From Candidatus Methanoperedens sp. (lineage in GTDB: Archaea > Halobacteriota > Methanosarcinia > Methanosarcinales > Methanoperedenaceae), in the NCBI GenBank assembly GCA_027460605.1, contig JAPZAN010000128.1:1-14739 (forward strand): a stretch of DNA of 14,739 nt, given 5' to 3'. The notes under the pieces were generated by a model that searched no databases, was not told where the DNA came from, and worked only from the letters and a program-made list of their open reading frames with translations. A program made the position numbers and the translations under genes. Shown here piece by piece: positions 7,024-13,489 of the stretch. Every line of letters starts with the position of its first letter. Positions within the stretch are counted from its first letter, which is position 1.

Positions 7024-8110
7024 GTTTAACCACCGCCGATGCTGCTTCTTCGCTTGATGAAGCCAGAGTTACCCGGTATTTTTCAAGCAATGCCCGCCCT
7101 TCGTTCTCGTTTGTCCCCGCAAGCCTGATTACAAGCGGCGCCTTTATTTCCGGAATTACATCAATAATCCCGCGGGCAACCTCGTCGCATTTTGTGAGAC
7201 CGCCAAAAACATTAATAATTATGGCTTTTACCTTTTTATTAGATGATACTATCCTGAGAGCAATTTTCATCTGTTCCTCATTTGCCCCGGCTCTTACATC
7301 CATGAAATTGGCAGGCTCGCCTCCATATTGTTTAATCAAGTCAAGTGTTGCCATGGCAAGACCGGCACCGTTGACAATGCACCCGATATCCCCATCAAGA
7401 CCCACATAACTCATTCCGTTTTTCTTTGCCGTTTCTTCAAGTGAGCCAGTTTCTTCTTCCCTGAAATCCTGCCTGAAAAACGCATTGTCGTCAATGACCA
7501 TCCTGGCATCCAGCGCAAAAAACCCATCTTGGGCATCTGCAAGCGGATTAATTTCGGCAAGTGTGCAATCATAATCTATAAAAACACGGTACAATTTTTT
7601 TATAATATCGGCAATCATCAATGATTTATTCTTATTAAGTGAATTTGCGAGCATTCTTGCCTGGTAATCATGTATCCCTGTGAGGGGATTGATGTGTATT
7701 TTCACAATCTTCCGTGGAGAGGTCTTTGCAATCTCTTCGATATCGATCCCACCTTCAGGGCTGGCCATAATGAGCGGGCATTTTGCGGCTCTATCTATGG
7801 TAATCCCGAGATACATTTCCTTATCCGGCTTTTTGTATTCCTCGACAAGGAGCTTATTCACAGGCAATCCCTTGATGGACATGCCCAGAATCCGCTGTGC
7901 GCTCTTGTATGCCTCCTTCGGATTTGATGCTTTTGCTATGCCGCCAGCTTTTCCGCGCCCACCGGTCATGACCTGTGCTTTAATAACAACCGTTCCAAGT
8001 TTTCCGGCTATATTTTCTGCATCACCAGGGTTTGATATAAGACTGCCTTCCGGAACCGGGATGCTGTTTCCCTTGAAAATTTCCTTGGCGTCATATTCAT
8101 ATAGCTTCAT
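7004..8110 (-). CDS. sucC: Succinate-CoA ligase (ADP/GDP-forming), beta subunit
   Basis: The chosen start is the ATG at 8110, giving 368 residues beginning 'MKLYEYDAKEIF', which matches the standard SucC N-terminus 'MKLHEYxAKELF'. GGAG at 8120-8117 sits 6 bases before it. A longer version from a TTG at 8131 adds seven residues ahead of the conserved start and is rejected. The ATP-grasp domain contains 'KAQVMTGGRGKAGGI' (44-58); metal/nucleotide residues lie in 'DCTLAEINPLA' and 'FALDARMVIDDNA'; the C-terminal ligase domain has 'FMDVRAGANEEQ' and 'NVFGGLTKCDEVARGI'. The conserved 'GRGKAGG' and 'NxFGG' motifs are all intact. It is the first gene of a two-gene operon with sucD, divergent from argF. 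Confidence 0.96.
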   Translation of the reverse strand: MKLYEYDAKEIFKGNSIPVPEGSLISNPGDAENIAGKLGTVVIKAQVMTGGRGKAGGIAKASNPKEAYKSAQRILGMSIKGLPVNKLLVEEYKKPDKEMYLGITIDRAAKCPLIMASPEGGIDIEEIAKTSPRKIVKIHINPLTGIHDYQARMLANSLNKNKSLMIADIIKKLYRVFIDYDCTLAEINPLADAQDGFFALDARMVIDDNAFFRQDFREEETGSLEETAKKNGMSYVGLDGDIGCIVNGAGLAMATLDLIKQYGGEPANFMDVRAGANEEQMKIALRIVSSNKKVKAIIINVFGGLTKCDEVARGIIDVIPEIKAPLVIRLAGTNENEGRALLEKYRVTLASSSEEAASAVVKLGNSDR

Positions 8111-8141
8111 TACTAACTCCGCTTTCTCCAATAAACACCAT

Positions 8142-8176
8142 CTTATTTATGACTTATCAAAAGTGATTTAAATAAG
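8142..8176. promoter_or_regulatory. Divergent sucCD / argF promoter region
   Basis: The 106-base gap between sucC and argF holds two TATA-like boxes. Plus-strand ATTTAAATAA (8166-8175) would place an argF start near 8197, giving a leader of about 20 bases that contains GGAG at 8203-8206. Minus-strand CATAAATAAG (8151-8142) would start sucC RNA close to 8120. Because ATTTAAAT (8166-8173) is itself palindromic, it might serve both directions, with the sucC leader then about 33 bases. Based on motif and spacing only. Confidence 0.45.
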
Positions 8177-8179
8177 TAT

Positions 8180-8191
8180 CTACATTTGTAG
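8180..8191. promoter_or_regulatory. Palindrome CTACA-TT-TGTAG, candidate operator for argF
   Basis: A perfect inverted repeat with 5-base arms and a 2-base centre lies between the argF TATA box (8166-8175) and the predicted transcription start (about 8197). Repressor sites in archaea are often found exactly there, blocking polymerase recruitment. The regulator is unknown; with only one site in view, chance cannot be excluded. Confidence 0.35.
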
Positions 8192-8216
8192 CACTAACCA
8201 ATGGAGCATCCTGATT

Positions 8217-9125
8217 TTGCCATCTCATTTATTATCCCTCGCAGATTTGTCATACGCTGATATTATCAATTTACTTGACACTGCATCCGATTTAAAAGAA
8301 AAAAGGGTGCGAGGGAAAACGTCCGGTGCATTAAAATCCCGGACGCTTGCCATGCTTTTTGAAAAATCTTCGACCCGCACGAGGATATCATTCGAAGTGG
8401 CAATGACCGAACTGGGCGGGCATGCGATATACCTTAATTATAAAGATATCCAGCTCGGGCGCGGGGAATCGGTCGCGGATACAGCCCGTGTTATATCGCG
8501 CTACGTTCATGCGATTATGGCTCGGGTGTATAAACATGAGACTCTCATTGAATTATCAAAAAACTCAACTGTGCCGGTCATCAATGGTTTATCTGACCTG
8601 GAACACCCATGCCAGCTCCTTGCCGACCTTCTCACGATACGCGAATACAAAGGTAAATTCAAAGGGCTTAATTTTTCATGGATAGGCGATGGGAATAATG
8701 TCTGCAATTCAGCAATTCTTGCGTGTGCGCTCACAGGCATGAAAATGACTGTGGCATGCCCTGAAGGATACGAGCCGAACCGGGAAATTGTAGAAAAAGC
8801 AAAGGAGCTTGGAGGAATTGTCAATATTATCCGGGATCCTATGAAAGCTGCAAGGAATGCAGATATCCTCTCGACAGATGTCTGGGTTTCCATGGGAGAT
8901 GAGGAAGAATATGACCAGAGATTGCATGACTTCATGCCATACCAGATCAACAGCAAGCTTTTAGAACAAGCTAAGCATGATGTGATGGTACTGCACTGTC
9001 TTCCTGCCCATCGGGGCGAGGAAATTACTGCAGAAGTGGTCGATGGGCCAAATTCAGCAGTATTCGACCAGGCTGAGAACAGGCTGCATGTCCAGAAGGC
9101 ATTGCTGCTGAAATTATTGTCGTAA
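8217..9125 (+). CDS. argF: Ornithine carbamoyltransferase
   Basis: A 302-residue enzyme of typical size that transfers the carbamoyl group of carbamoyl phosphate to ornithine to make citrulline in arginine synthesis; cytosolic, normally a trimer or its multiples. All signatures are present: the carbamoyl-phosphate loop 'SSTRTR' (51-56), 'HPCQ' (130-133), the ornithine loop 'DVWVSMG' (221-227) and 'HCLPAHRGEE' (260-269). The ornithine, not aspartate, form is supported by the SMG and HCLPAHRG motifs. The start is TTG at 8217 with GGAG 10 bases ahead (8203-8206); 'HLLSLADLS' then falls where OTC proteins begin. The ATG at 8201 is in a different frame. It is the only plus-strand protein gene here and is followed after 8 bases by a tRNA, with no terminator between them. 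Confidence 0.96.
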   Translation: MPSHLLSLADLSYADIINLLDTASDLKEKRVRGKTSGALKSRTLAMLFEKSSTRTRISFEVAMTELGGHAIYLNYKDIQLGRGESVADTARVISRYVHAIMARVYKHETLIELSKNSTVPVINGLSDLEHPCQLLADLLTIREYKGKFKGLNFSWIGDGNNVCNSAILACALTGMKMTVACPEGYEPNREIVEKAKELGGIVNIIRDPMKAARNADILSTDVWVSMGDEEEYDQRLHDFMPYQINSKLLEQAKHDVMVLHCLPAHRGEEITAEVVDGPNSAVFDQAENRLHVQKALLLKLLS

Positions 9126-9133
9126 ACCTCAAT

Positions 9134-9218
9134 GCGGGGGTCGCCCAGTCCGGTCAAAGGCGTTAGCTTCAGGGGCTAATCTCGAAGGAGTTCGTGGGTT
9201 CAAATCCCATCCCCCGCA
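9134..9218 (+). tRNA. tRNA-Leu (anticodon CAG)
   Basis: Acceptor arms GCGGGGG (9134-9140) and CCCCCGC (9211-9217) pair perfectly, with discriminator A at 9218. The anticodon stem TTAGC/GCTAA (9163-9167/9175-9179) encloses the 7-base loop TTCAGGG, giving anticodon CAG (9170-9172), which reads leucine codon CUG. The D-arm region is 'GCCCAGTCCGGTCAAAGGC'. A long variable arm (about 9180-9193) makes it class II, as expected for Leu. The T arm is GTGGG/CCCAT with loop TTCAAAT. CCA is not encoded and no intron is seen. It lies 8 bases after argF with no clear promoter of its own at the right distance, so it may be processed from the argF transcript. Confidence 0.95.
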
Positions 9219-9221
9219 TAC

Positions 9222-9626
9222 CTATTTCTTCCAGAATTCCCACCACTTCTTGGCATCGGGAAGAGCCAGCCTGCCGCTTATTTTTTGATATTCAAACTGC
9301 AGAAAACCAACCTGGTTTCGCATATCGTTTATCCAATCATTGGCCATTTTTAAAAGCTCTTGCTTATGAGCCAATTCCGCTTTCATGGATTCATTCTCTT
9401 TCAGGATATTCTGGACATATTCAGATTTATTCAAACCATCTTCATGCATATTCAAGCTGTCTTCACGTTTATTCAAACCGTCTTCGATCTTATTCGGATT
9501 GTCTTCAGGTTTATTCAGGTAGTCTTCAATTAATTTACGATAAAATTCACTCTTTGATTTTAACCCTCTATGCTCCTCGATTTTATTGAATATATCGTCT
9601 TCGACCCGAATAGTGATAGTTTTCAT
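9222..9626 (-). CDS. Ribbon-helix-helix (CopG/Arc-like) protein with heptad repeats
   Basis: A 134-residue protein. Residues 1-36 look like a ribbon-helix-helix DNA-binding domain: a beta strand 'KTITIRVEDD' followed by two helices, 'IFNKIEEHRG' and 'KSEFYRKLIEDYL'. Residues 37-71 are five consecutive heptads of the form L-N-K-x-E-D-x, then a charged helical segment (about 72-105) that is probably coiled coil, and a tail 'KKWWEFWKK' rich in Trp and Lys. The layout suggests a dimeric DNA-binding protein extended by a helical oligomerisation rod; whether it is an autorepressor, an antitoxin or an architectural protein is unknown, and no toxin gene adjoins it. It runs convergent to the tRNA-Leu and its TAG stop is 3 bases from the tRNA end. 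A TATA-like box about 30 bases before the ATG and no Shine-Dalgarno suggest a leaderless or nearly leaderless mRNA. Confidence 0.8.
   Translation of the reverse strand: MKTITIRVEDDIFNKIEEHRGLKSKSEFYRKLIEDYLNKPEDNPNKIEDGLNKREDSLNMHEDGLNKSEYVQNILKENESMKAELAHKQELLKMANDWINDMRNQVGFLQFEYQKISGRLALPDAKKWWEFWKK
9414..9518 (-). repeat. Five 21-bp tandem repeats encoding heptads
   Basis: Five in-frame units of 21 bases inside the RHH gene. On the plus strand each follows roughly RTCTTC-nnn-NTATTC-nnnn; the units at 9456-9476 and nearby are most alike, the others diverged at several positions. They encode LNKPEDN, PNKIEDG, LNKREDS, LNMHEDG and LNKSEYV. Divergence within a constant frame and length suggests old duplication retained by selection for heptad spacing. 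Confidence 0.8.
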
Positions 9627-9650
9627 ATGTTTGCTTAATACACATTGAAT

Positions 9651-9660
9651 ACCTTATATT
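9651..9660 (-). promoter_or_regulatory. TATA box for the RHH gene
   Basis: Minus-strand AATATAAGGT is centred about 30 bases before the ATG at 9626, predicting an RNA start within a few bases of the codon. It lies in the 91-base gap after the YbhB-like gene. No Shine-Dalgarno is visible before the ATG. Confidence 0.4.
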
Positions 9661-9717
9661 AGTTGCTAATTTATTATGTTGCGTTAAAGAACAATTTAAG
9701 ACAATTCCGGTATGCAC

Positions 9718-10263
9718 CTATCTTGCGTATTTACCAATTAGTTCGCCTTTCGCGAGTATATGACCCTTCATTGCAGCTTCCACGTCTTCTCTGGATGCTC
9801 CGGAAGGTAAATCAAGTATTTTATCAATGGCATAAATTTTGAAAAAATACCTGTGAGGCTTCCCCGGAGGAGGGCACGGGCCTCCGTATCCGGCTCTTCC
9901 GAAATCCGTCATTCCTTGAAGGCTTCCATCATCCAGTTTTTCTTTCTTTGGTATGCCTTTTGCCAGTTTTTGCGTGCTTCCCGGGATATTATAAATAACC
10001 CAGTGAACGAATGCCCTTCCCGGGGCATCCGGGTCGTCCGCTATTAATGCGATGCTCTTTGTACCTGCAGGCAACCCTTCCCATGACAGCGGAGGCGAGA
10101 TATCTTTGCCTTCGCAAGTATATTCGTCAGGTATCGTCCCGTTTTCTTTAAACGCCTCCGATGAAATAGAAATCTTTTCCATATTGTTTACCTCCTTTTC
10201 CTTTGTGGTGCATCCAGAAACTATCACCAGCAGGAGAATCAATAATAAGAGCTTCAAGCTCAT
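9718..10263 (-). CDS. YbhB/YbcL (PEBP, Raf-kinase-inhibitor-like) family lipoprotein
   Basis: A 181-residue protein. Residues 2-18 form a hydrophobic signal ending in a lipobox 'VSGC' with C18 as the lipidation site, so this form is exported and membrane-anchored. The rest is a full PEBP domain: 'YTCEGKDISPPLSWEGLP' (48-65), 'DDPDAP' (76-81), 'HWVIYNIP' (87-94) and 'GYGGPCPPPGKPHRYFFKIYA' (125-145), which build the conserved anion-binding pocket. The family's function in prokaryotes is not settled. GGGAG (10273-10269) is 5 bases before the ATG. A second, stronger ribosome-binding site inside the gene precedes M28 (see separate entry), so a cytosolic form without the signal is possible. It lies 51 bases after aglB on the same strand with no terminator visible between, but with a TATA-like ACTATAATAC at 10305-10296. 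Confidence 0.92.
   Translation of the reverse strand: MSLKLLLLILLLVIVSGCTTKEKEVNNMEKISISSEAFKENGTIPDEYTCEGKDISPPLSWEGLPAGTKSIALIADDPDAPGRAFVHWVIYNIPGSTQKLAKGIPKKEKLDDGSLQGMTDFGRAGYGGPCPPPGKPHRYFFKIYAIDKILDLPSGASREDVEAAMKGHILAKGELIGKYAR
10182..10195 (-). promoter_or_regulatory. Internal Shine-Dalgarno and alternative start (M28) in the YbhB-like gene
   Basis: Minus-strand AAAGGAGGT with GGAGG at 10195-10191, then 8 bases, then in-frame ATG at 10184-10182. This is the strongest ribosome-binding site in the gene and it lies just after the lipobox, at the exact boundary of the conserved PEBP domain ('MEKISISSEAF...'). Translation from it would yield a 154-residue soluble protein, the typical length of cytosolic YbhB. 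The codons for K-E-K-E-V happen to make this sequence, so chance is the alternative. Confidence 0.5.
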
Positions 10264-10295
10264 TTTTACTCCCGATAAATGTTTTGTCGCATGTT

Positions 10296-10305
10296 GTATT
10301 ATAGT
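10296..10305 (-). promoter_or_regulatory. Possible TATA box for the YbhB-like gene
   Basis: Minus-strand ACTATAATAC, centred about 37 bases before the ATG, would start RNA near 10274, just ahead of GGGAG. It lies in the short aglB-ybhB-like gap. Confidence 0.35.
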
Positions 10306-10314
10306 TTTCTGCGG

Positions 10315-12891
10315 CTATTTTATCAAATTAAGATTAATAGTTCCGCCTTCAAGAACATCCTTTTCACTTACATCGATTTGTTTTGAGACATTACCGACTG
10401 TAACTGTATAAGAGCCTGTTGGTTTTGTATCAAACTGTGTCTCTCCGGTGATAGGACCAAGCGTGGAATAAGGGACAACAAATTCATAACTTCCATTAGA
10501 AAAAGTTGTTTGAGAATAAGGAATAGTTCTCTCGATATTCGTCCTGATGGTATTTGTTAAAGTTACCGTGGCATTCACCGGAGCGCTTCCTGTAATCTTA
10601 GCGCCTTTCACGTATTCAAATATCTTGGCATATCCCGAGTTTTCAACCTGCAGGTTGCCCTTATATAATACATTATATACATTCTTAAACCACATTTCTG
10701 AATTCCCGCCTGAAGTATATGGATTCGGCGAAGATTCGTATACAAGCCTGTAGTTACGCAAACCATTCGTATCAAAAATATGGAGTCTTGATTCCATTGT
10801 ATTGTAATATTTCATTGTAGGAACTTCCTGCTGCCCCTGGTTCGTTCGCAACAATGTAAAATATCCCTTGTCGGTTTCATCCCAGTCTGCAAAGATAGTA
10901 AGAATATTATACGCCATTTTGGCATCGCTCACAACGTATCTTGCGCCCGGTTTCCCGTTGACGCCCAGCTTACCAAGAACCGCGTTCGCCTCCTCTTCAG
11001 AAGGCGCAATTAAGAATGTCGATGCTCCGGGTGCATGCGAGGGACCGCCTCCTATCCCTGCCTGGAATGGGTTTGCATTGGGTATCCTGTGAGCCCAGTA
11101 TGTAATAACATTGCCATAATCCCACCAGCTCATAACGCCGTAATCATTCTTTGAATAACTATAGTTCTGGCCATTAGCCGGCTTTTCATATAAATAATAA
11201 TATGGCAAATCGGGTTTAGGAGTATTATCTCTCATCCATGTGAGAGCATCATGCCATTCGTAATAACCCGGTGAAATCGCACCCCACTGTGCCGATTGTA
11301 CCGATTCGTAAATAAACGTCCTTTCTAAGAGAGGAATATCTTTCCTATTAGGATTATTATCGATTGGCAGGATTACTGTAGGAATAATTATAATAAGTAT
11401 AGAAAGGATATGCTGTATCCTTATTTTTTTCAAACATTCAACAACATCATTCGAATTAAAGGATTTCCAATCGCCAAAATCCAGCACTCTTGAGCCCAGT
11501 ACACCAGAAAGTATCGCTACGTTTACAGCATAATAATAGGCAAATCTGTTCTGGGCAAGCGTTATTGCAAGAACGAAAACACTCCAGACCACTAACAAAG
11601 TGTATTCTGCATTCGATTTCTTGATAACATAATAACAGAGAACCAGAATTGCAATATAAGAAAGTGCAAAATTATAACCGAAATTCCCCATTTCCATCTG
11701 AGGGGTAATCGGATAAGCTTCTGCTACCGTGAGCCCACCGCCTGAAGTTCCCTGGAATATACTGTTCCACTGTCCAACTGAAGCGCCATAAAGGTCAGGC
11801 GATAATATTTTAAGACCGATTAGACCAATCAATATGAAACCGACAACGAATAACAAATAATGAATTCCCTTGTATTCCCGTTTATTCATTTCCCTGGAGA
11901 CGAGACTCAAAATTGCAAAGACCAATGCGCCTCCACCCATTACCGCAAGATGCAGAGGTGAATAATATACTGCAGCAAACCCGTTGCTGGTCTCAACATA
12001 TGGTATCACCATTACCATCGCCACAAGATATGCTATTATACCCACTATTCCCAGGTATTCTGTGGATTTCCCCCTGAAATGATCTATTATGTACTGGACG
12101 ACCATGAATATCCCAAAAACAACCGCAAAGAAAACGCCTGTAGTCCATGTAAGAAGATATGCCCCAAAAGAAATGCCCGCCAAAATTGAATAAATTATAG
12201 GCGTTTTTAATGCTGCCCAATCCTTTTTCAGCCAGTGGTCAAAAGTTATGTTTTCCGCCTTTTTAATGGCCATTATGAAAAACATCATCATGAGAGTTGT
12301 AAAAAAAACCTCTGCAACATGGTTATCAGTGAACCCGAGCCATGACCTTTCAAGGAACTGCCCCGGCAATATTGCTATTAAGAAAGCACCGATAAGTCCT
12401 GTTTTTTCATCAAATAATTCTTTACCTATAAAATAAACCGGGAATACTATGAGAGCGCCCAGAACCGCCGGATAGAATGCTCCCACGGTATCGATAGTGG
12501 ATTGGGCAGGCATACCGCCGTTTATGACAAAACCGAAAATCAAAGAAAAAAATGCATTTATCTGGTCGAATAAAGGTCCCCAGTGCAATGGACTCCCGCG
12601 GGGATAAAGGGTAAATGCATCGAAAAATATACGATGGGGGAAAAAATGGATGGTGTTTTCTACCAATCTCATATGCAGAACGGCATCATCTGAAGCAAAA
12701 CCCACTATTCCCCGGTTGAAGACACTTTTTATTGGCGTTATACCCCTTATATAGAATGAAAACAGGAAAATCGCAAATAGTATCACGATGGAATTAGATT
12801 TTACCGTGAGGATACTATTATTTACCTCTCCATTCTCATTTCTTTTTACCGATTTTTCCTTGTATTTTTTATTTGGTTTTACTTTTGCCAA
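10315..12891 (-). CDS. aglB: Oligosaccharyltransferase AglB (STT3 family)
   Basis: An 858-residue membrane enzyme that transfers glycan from a dolichol-phosphate-type carrier to Asn in N-X-S/T sequons on the outer face of the membrane. A charged cytosolic N-terminus (1-30) precedes about a dozen transmembrane spans. Catalytic motifs are all visible: 'FASDDAVLHMR' (65-75) for the first acidic motif, 'TDNHVAE' (188-194) for the D-x-H/x-x-E motif, and the hallmark 'WWDYG' (589-593) in the soluble C-terminal domain. The C-terminal portion (about 690-858) is a beta-rich extension. The TTG start at 12891 has GAGGTGA (12901-12895) 3 bases ahead; no ATG occurs before residue 74, so TTG is the only reasonable start. 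It ends TAG. It stands between the Roadblock gene and the YbhB-like gene, not directly beside glycosyltransferases, though two GT-C-like genes lie about 6 kb away. Confidence 0.95.
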   Translation of the reverse strand: MAKVKPNKKYKEKSVKRNENGEVNNSILTVKSNSIVILFAIFLFSFYIRGITPIKSVFNRGIVGFASDDAVLHMRLVENTIHFFPHRIFFDAFTLYPRGSPLHWGPLFDQINAFFSLIFGFVINGGMPAQSTIDTVGAFYPAVLGALIVFPVYFIGKELFDEKTGLIGAFLIAILPGQFLERSWLGFTDNHVAEVFFTTLMMMFFIMAIKKAENITFDHWLKKDWAALKTPIIYSILAGISFGAYLLTWTTGVFFAVVFGIFMVVQYIIDHFRGKSTEYLGIVGIIAYLVAMVMVIPYVETSNGFAAVYYSPLHLAVMGGGALVFAILSLVSREMNKREYKGIHYLLFVVGFILIGLIGLKILSPDLYGASVGQWNSIFQGTSGGGLTVAEAYPITPQMEMGNFGYNFALSYIAILVLCYYVIKKSNAEYTLLVVWSVFVLAITLAQNRFAYYYAVNVAILSGVLGSRVLDFGDWKSFNSNDVVECLKKIRIQHILSILIIIIPTVILPIDNNPNRKDIPLLERTFIYESVQSAQWGAISPGYYEWHDALTWMRDNTPKPDLPYYYLYEKPANGQNYSYSKNDYGVMSWWDYGNVITYWAHRIPNANPFQAGIGGGPSHAPGASTFLIAPSEEEANAVLGKLGVNGKPGARYVVSDAKMAYNILTIFADWDETDKGYFTLLRTNQGQQEVPTMKYYNTMESRLHIFDTNGLRNYRLVYESSPNPYTSGGNSEMWFKNVYNVLYKGNLQVENSGYAKIFEYVKGAKITGSAPVNATVTLTNTIRTNIERTIPYSQTTFSNGSYEFVVPYSTLGPITGETQFDTKPTGSYTVTVGNVSKQIDVSEKDVLEGGTINLNLIK

Positions 12892-12904
12892 TGTTCACCT
12901 CAGG

Positions 12905-12937
12905 CTTACCAATAAGTGTAAGTCACGCATATTAAAG
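12905..12937 (-). promoter_or_regulatory. aglB promoter with adjoining inverted repeat
   Basis: Minus-strand CTTTAATATG (12937-12928) is a TATA-like box that would start RNA near 12906, leaving a leader of about 15 bases containing GAGGTGA. Between box and start lies an inverted repeat, CTTAC (12922-12918) and GTAAG (12909-12905) on the minus strand, separated by 8 bases. It could be an operator or simply a chance pairing. Confidence 0.35.
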
Positions 12938-13005
12938 ATTATGTATTTGAAGTGATAATCATTCTTTATTTCATAGGTCATTTCATATACTTCGCTCATA
13001 AAACT

Positions 13006-13374
13006 TTAAATTAGATTCTTGACTTTTTCAGCAGCCTTTTTTAACTCATTAAGAATCAAGCCAATATATCCCTCGTTTCCAACCAGGACCACAATCAATG
13101 CATCCGGGCCTGCAGTATATGTTATGAGATGTTTATCCTCAGTTTCGACTATAATGGATTTAGGTTTCTGGTTGCTGAGACGCAGTGTTGTAGATTCTGC
13201 CGACATATACAGGGTAGCTGTTAACGCGGCAAAAGCTTCACTGTTAAGGCCGGTTGCTGTCTCCTTGGAAACCATCAGCAATCCCTGTTTAGAAACAATG
13301 GCAGAAAGTTCGATGCCCCCGACTGTCTGAAGGTCGTTAAGTATTTTCTCAAGCATGTTCGCAATTGTTTCCAT
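13006..13374 (-). CDS. Roadblock/LC7 domain protein
   Basis: A 122-residue single-domain protein from the ATG at 13374 (GAGG 5 bases ahead); a TTG one codon earlier is less likely. The sequence follows the Roadblock/LC7 pattern: an N-terminal helix 'MLEKILNDLQTVGGIE', strand 'LSAIVSKQGLLMVSKE', a helix 'NSEAFAALTATLYMSAES', strands 'SIIVETEDKHLITYTAG' and 'ALIVVLVGNEGYIGLILNELKKAAEKV'. Such proteins form dimers that bind or regulate small Ras-like GTPases (MglB is the bacterial model) and are frequent in archaea. No GTPase gene is visible within the window, so the partner must be elsewhere or the protein acts alone. It lies 115 bases downstream of PAN and 114 bases upstream of aglB; I see no strong promoter for it. 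Confidence 0.88.
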   Translation of the reverse strand: METIANMLEKILNDLQTVGGIELSAIVSKQGLLMVSKETATGLNSEAFAALTATLYMSAESTTLRLSNQKPKSIIVETEDKHLITYTAGPDALIVVLVGNEGYIGLILNELKKAAEKVKNLI

Positions 13375-13462
13375 CAATGCCTCGGCAGATTTGATACTCT
13401 ATACACAATCACCAAGAAATAGATTACCACACGCCCAACAAAATCGATTAAATTCAATATGT

Positions 13463-13468
13463 AAAAAA
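13463..13468 (-). terminator. U-tract terminator after PAN
   Basis: Six consecutive T on the minus strand, 21 bases after the PAN stop, in an AT-rich intergenic stretch. Archaeal RNA polymerase terminates at such tracts. No stem-loop is obvious. Confidence 0.4.
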
Positions 13469-13489
13469 CATCCATCTTTTCCCAGGTAA

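Noticed and set aside
8201..8220. ATG at 8201 as the argF start
   Set aside because: It is in a different frame from the conserved protein and soon loses homology; its GGAG instead serves as the ribosome-binding site for the TTG at 8217.
9222..9224. TAG stops (RHH, YbhB-like, aglB) as pyrrolysine codons
   Set aside because: Each TAG falls where the protein is expected to end, and no conserved domain continues beyond it.
9194..9230. Integration (att) site at the tRNA-Leu 3' end
   Set aside because: No direct repeat of the tRNA 3' end and no integrase were seen in the window.
9414..9518. CRISPR array or Borg-type tandem repeat region
   Set aside because: Units are 21 bases with no spacers, in frame and diverged inside a coding gene; the surrounding genes are ordinary chromosomal housekeeping genes, and nothing else indicates an extrachromosomal element.
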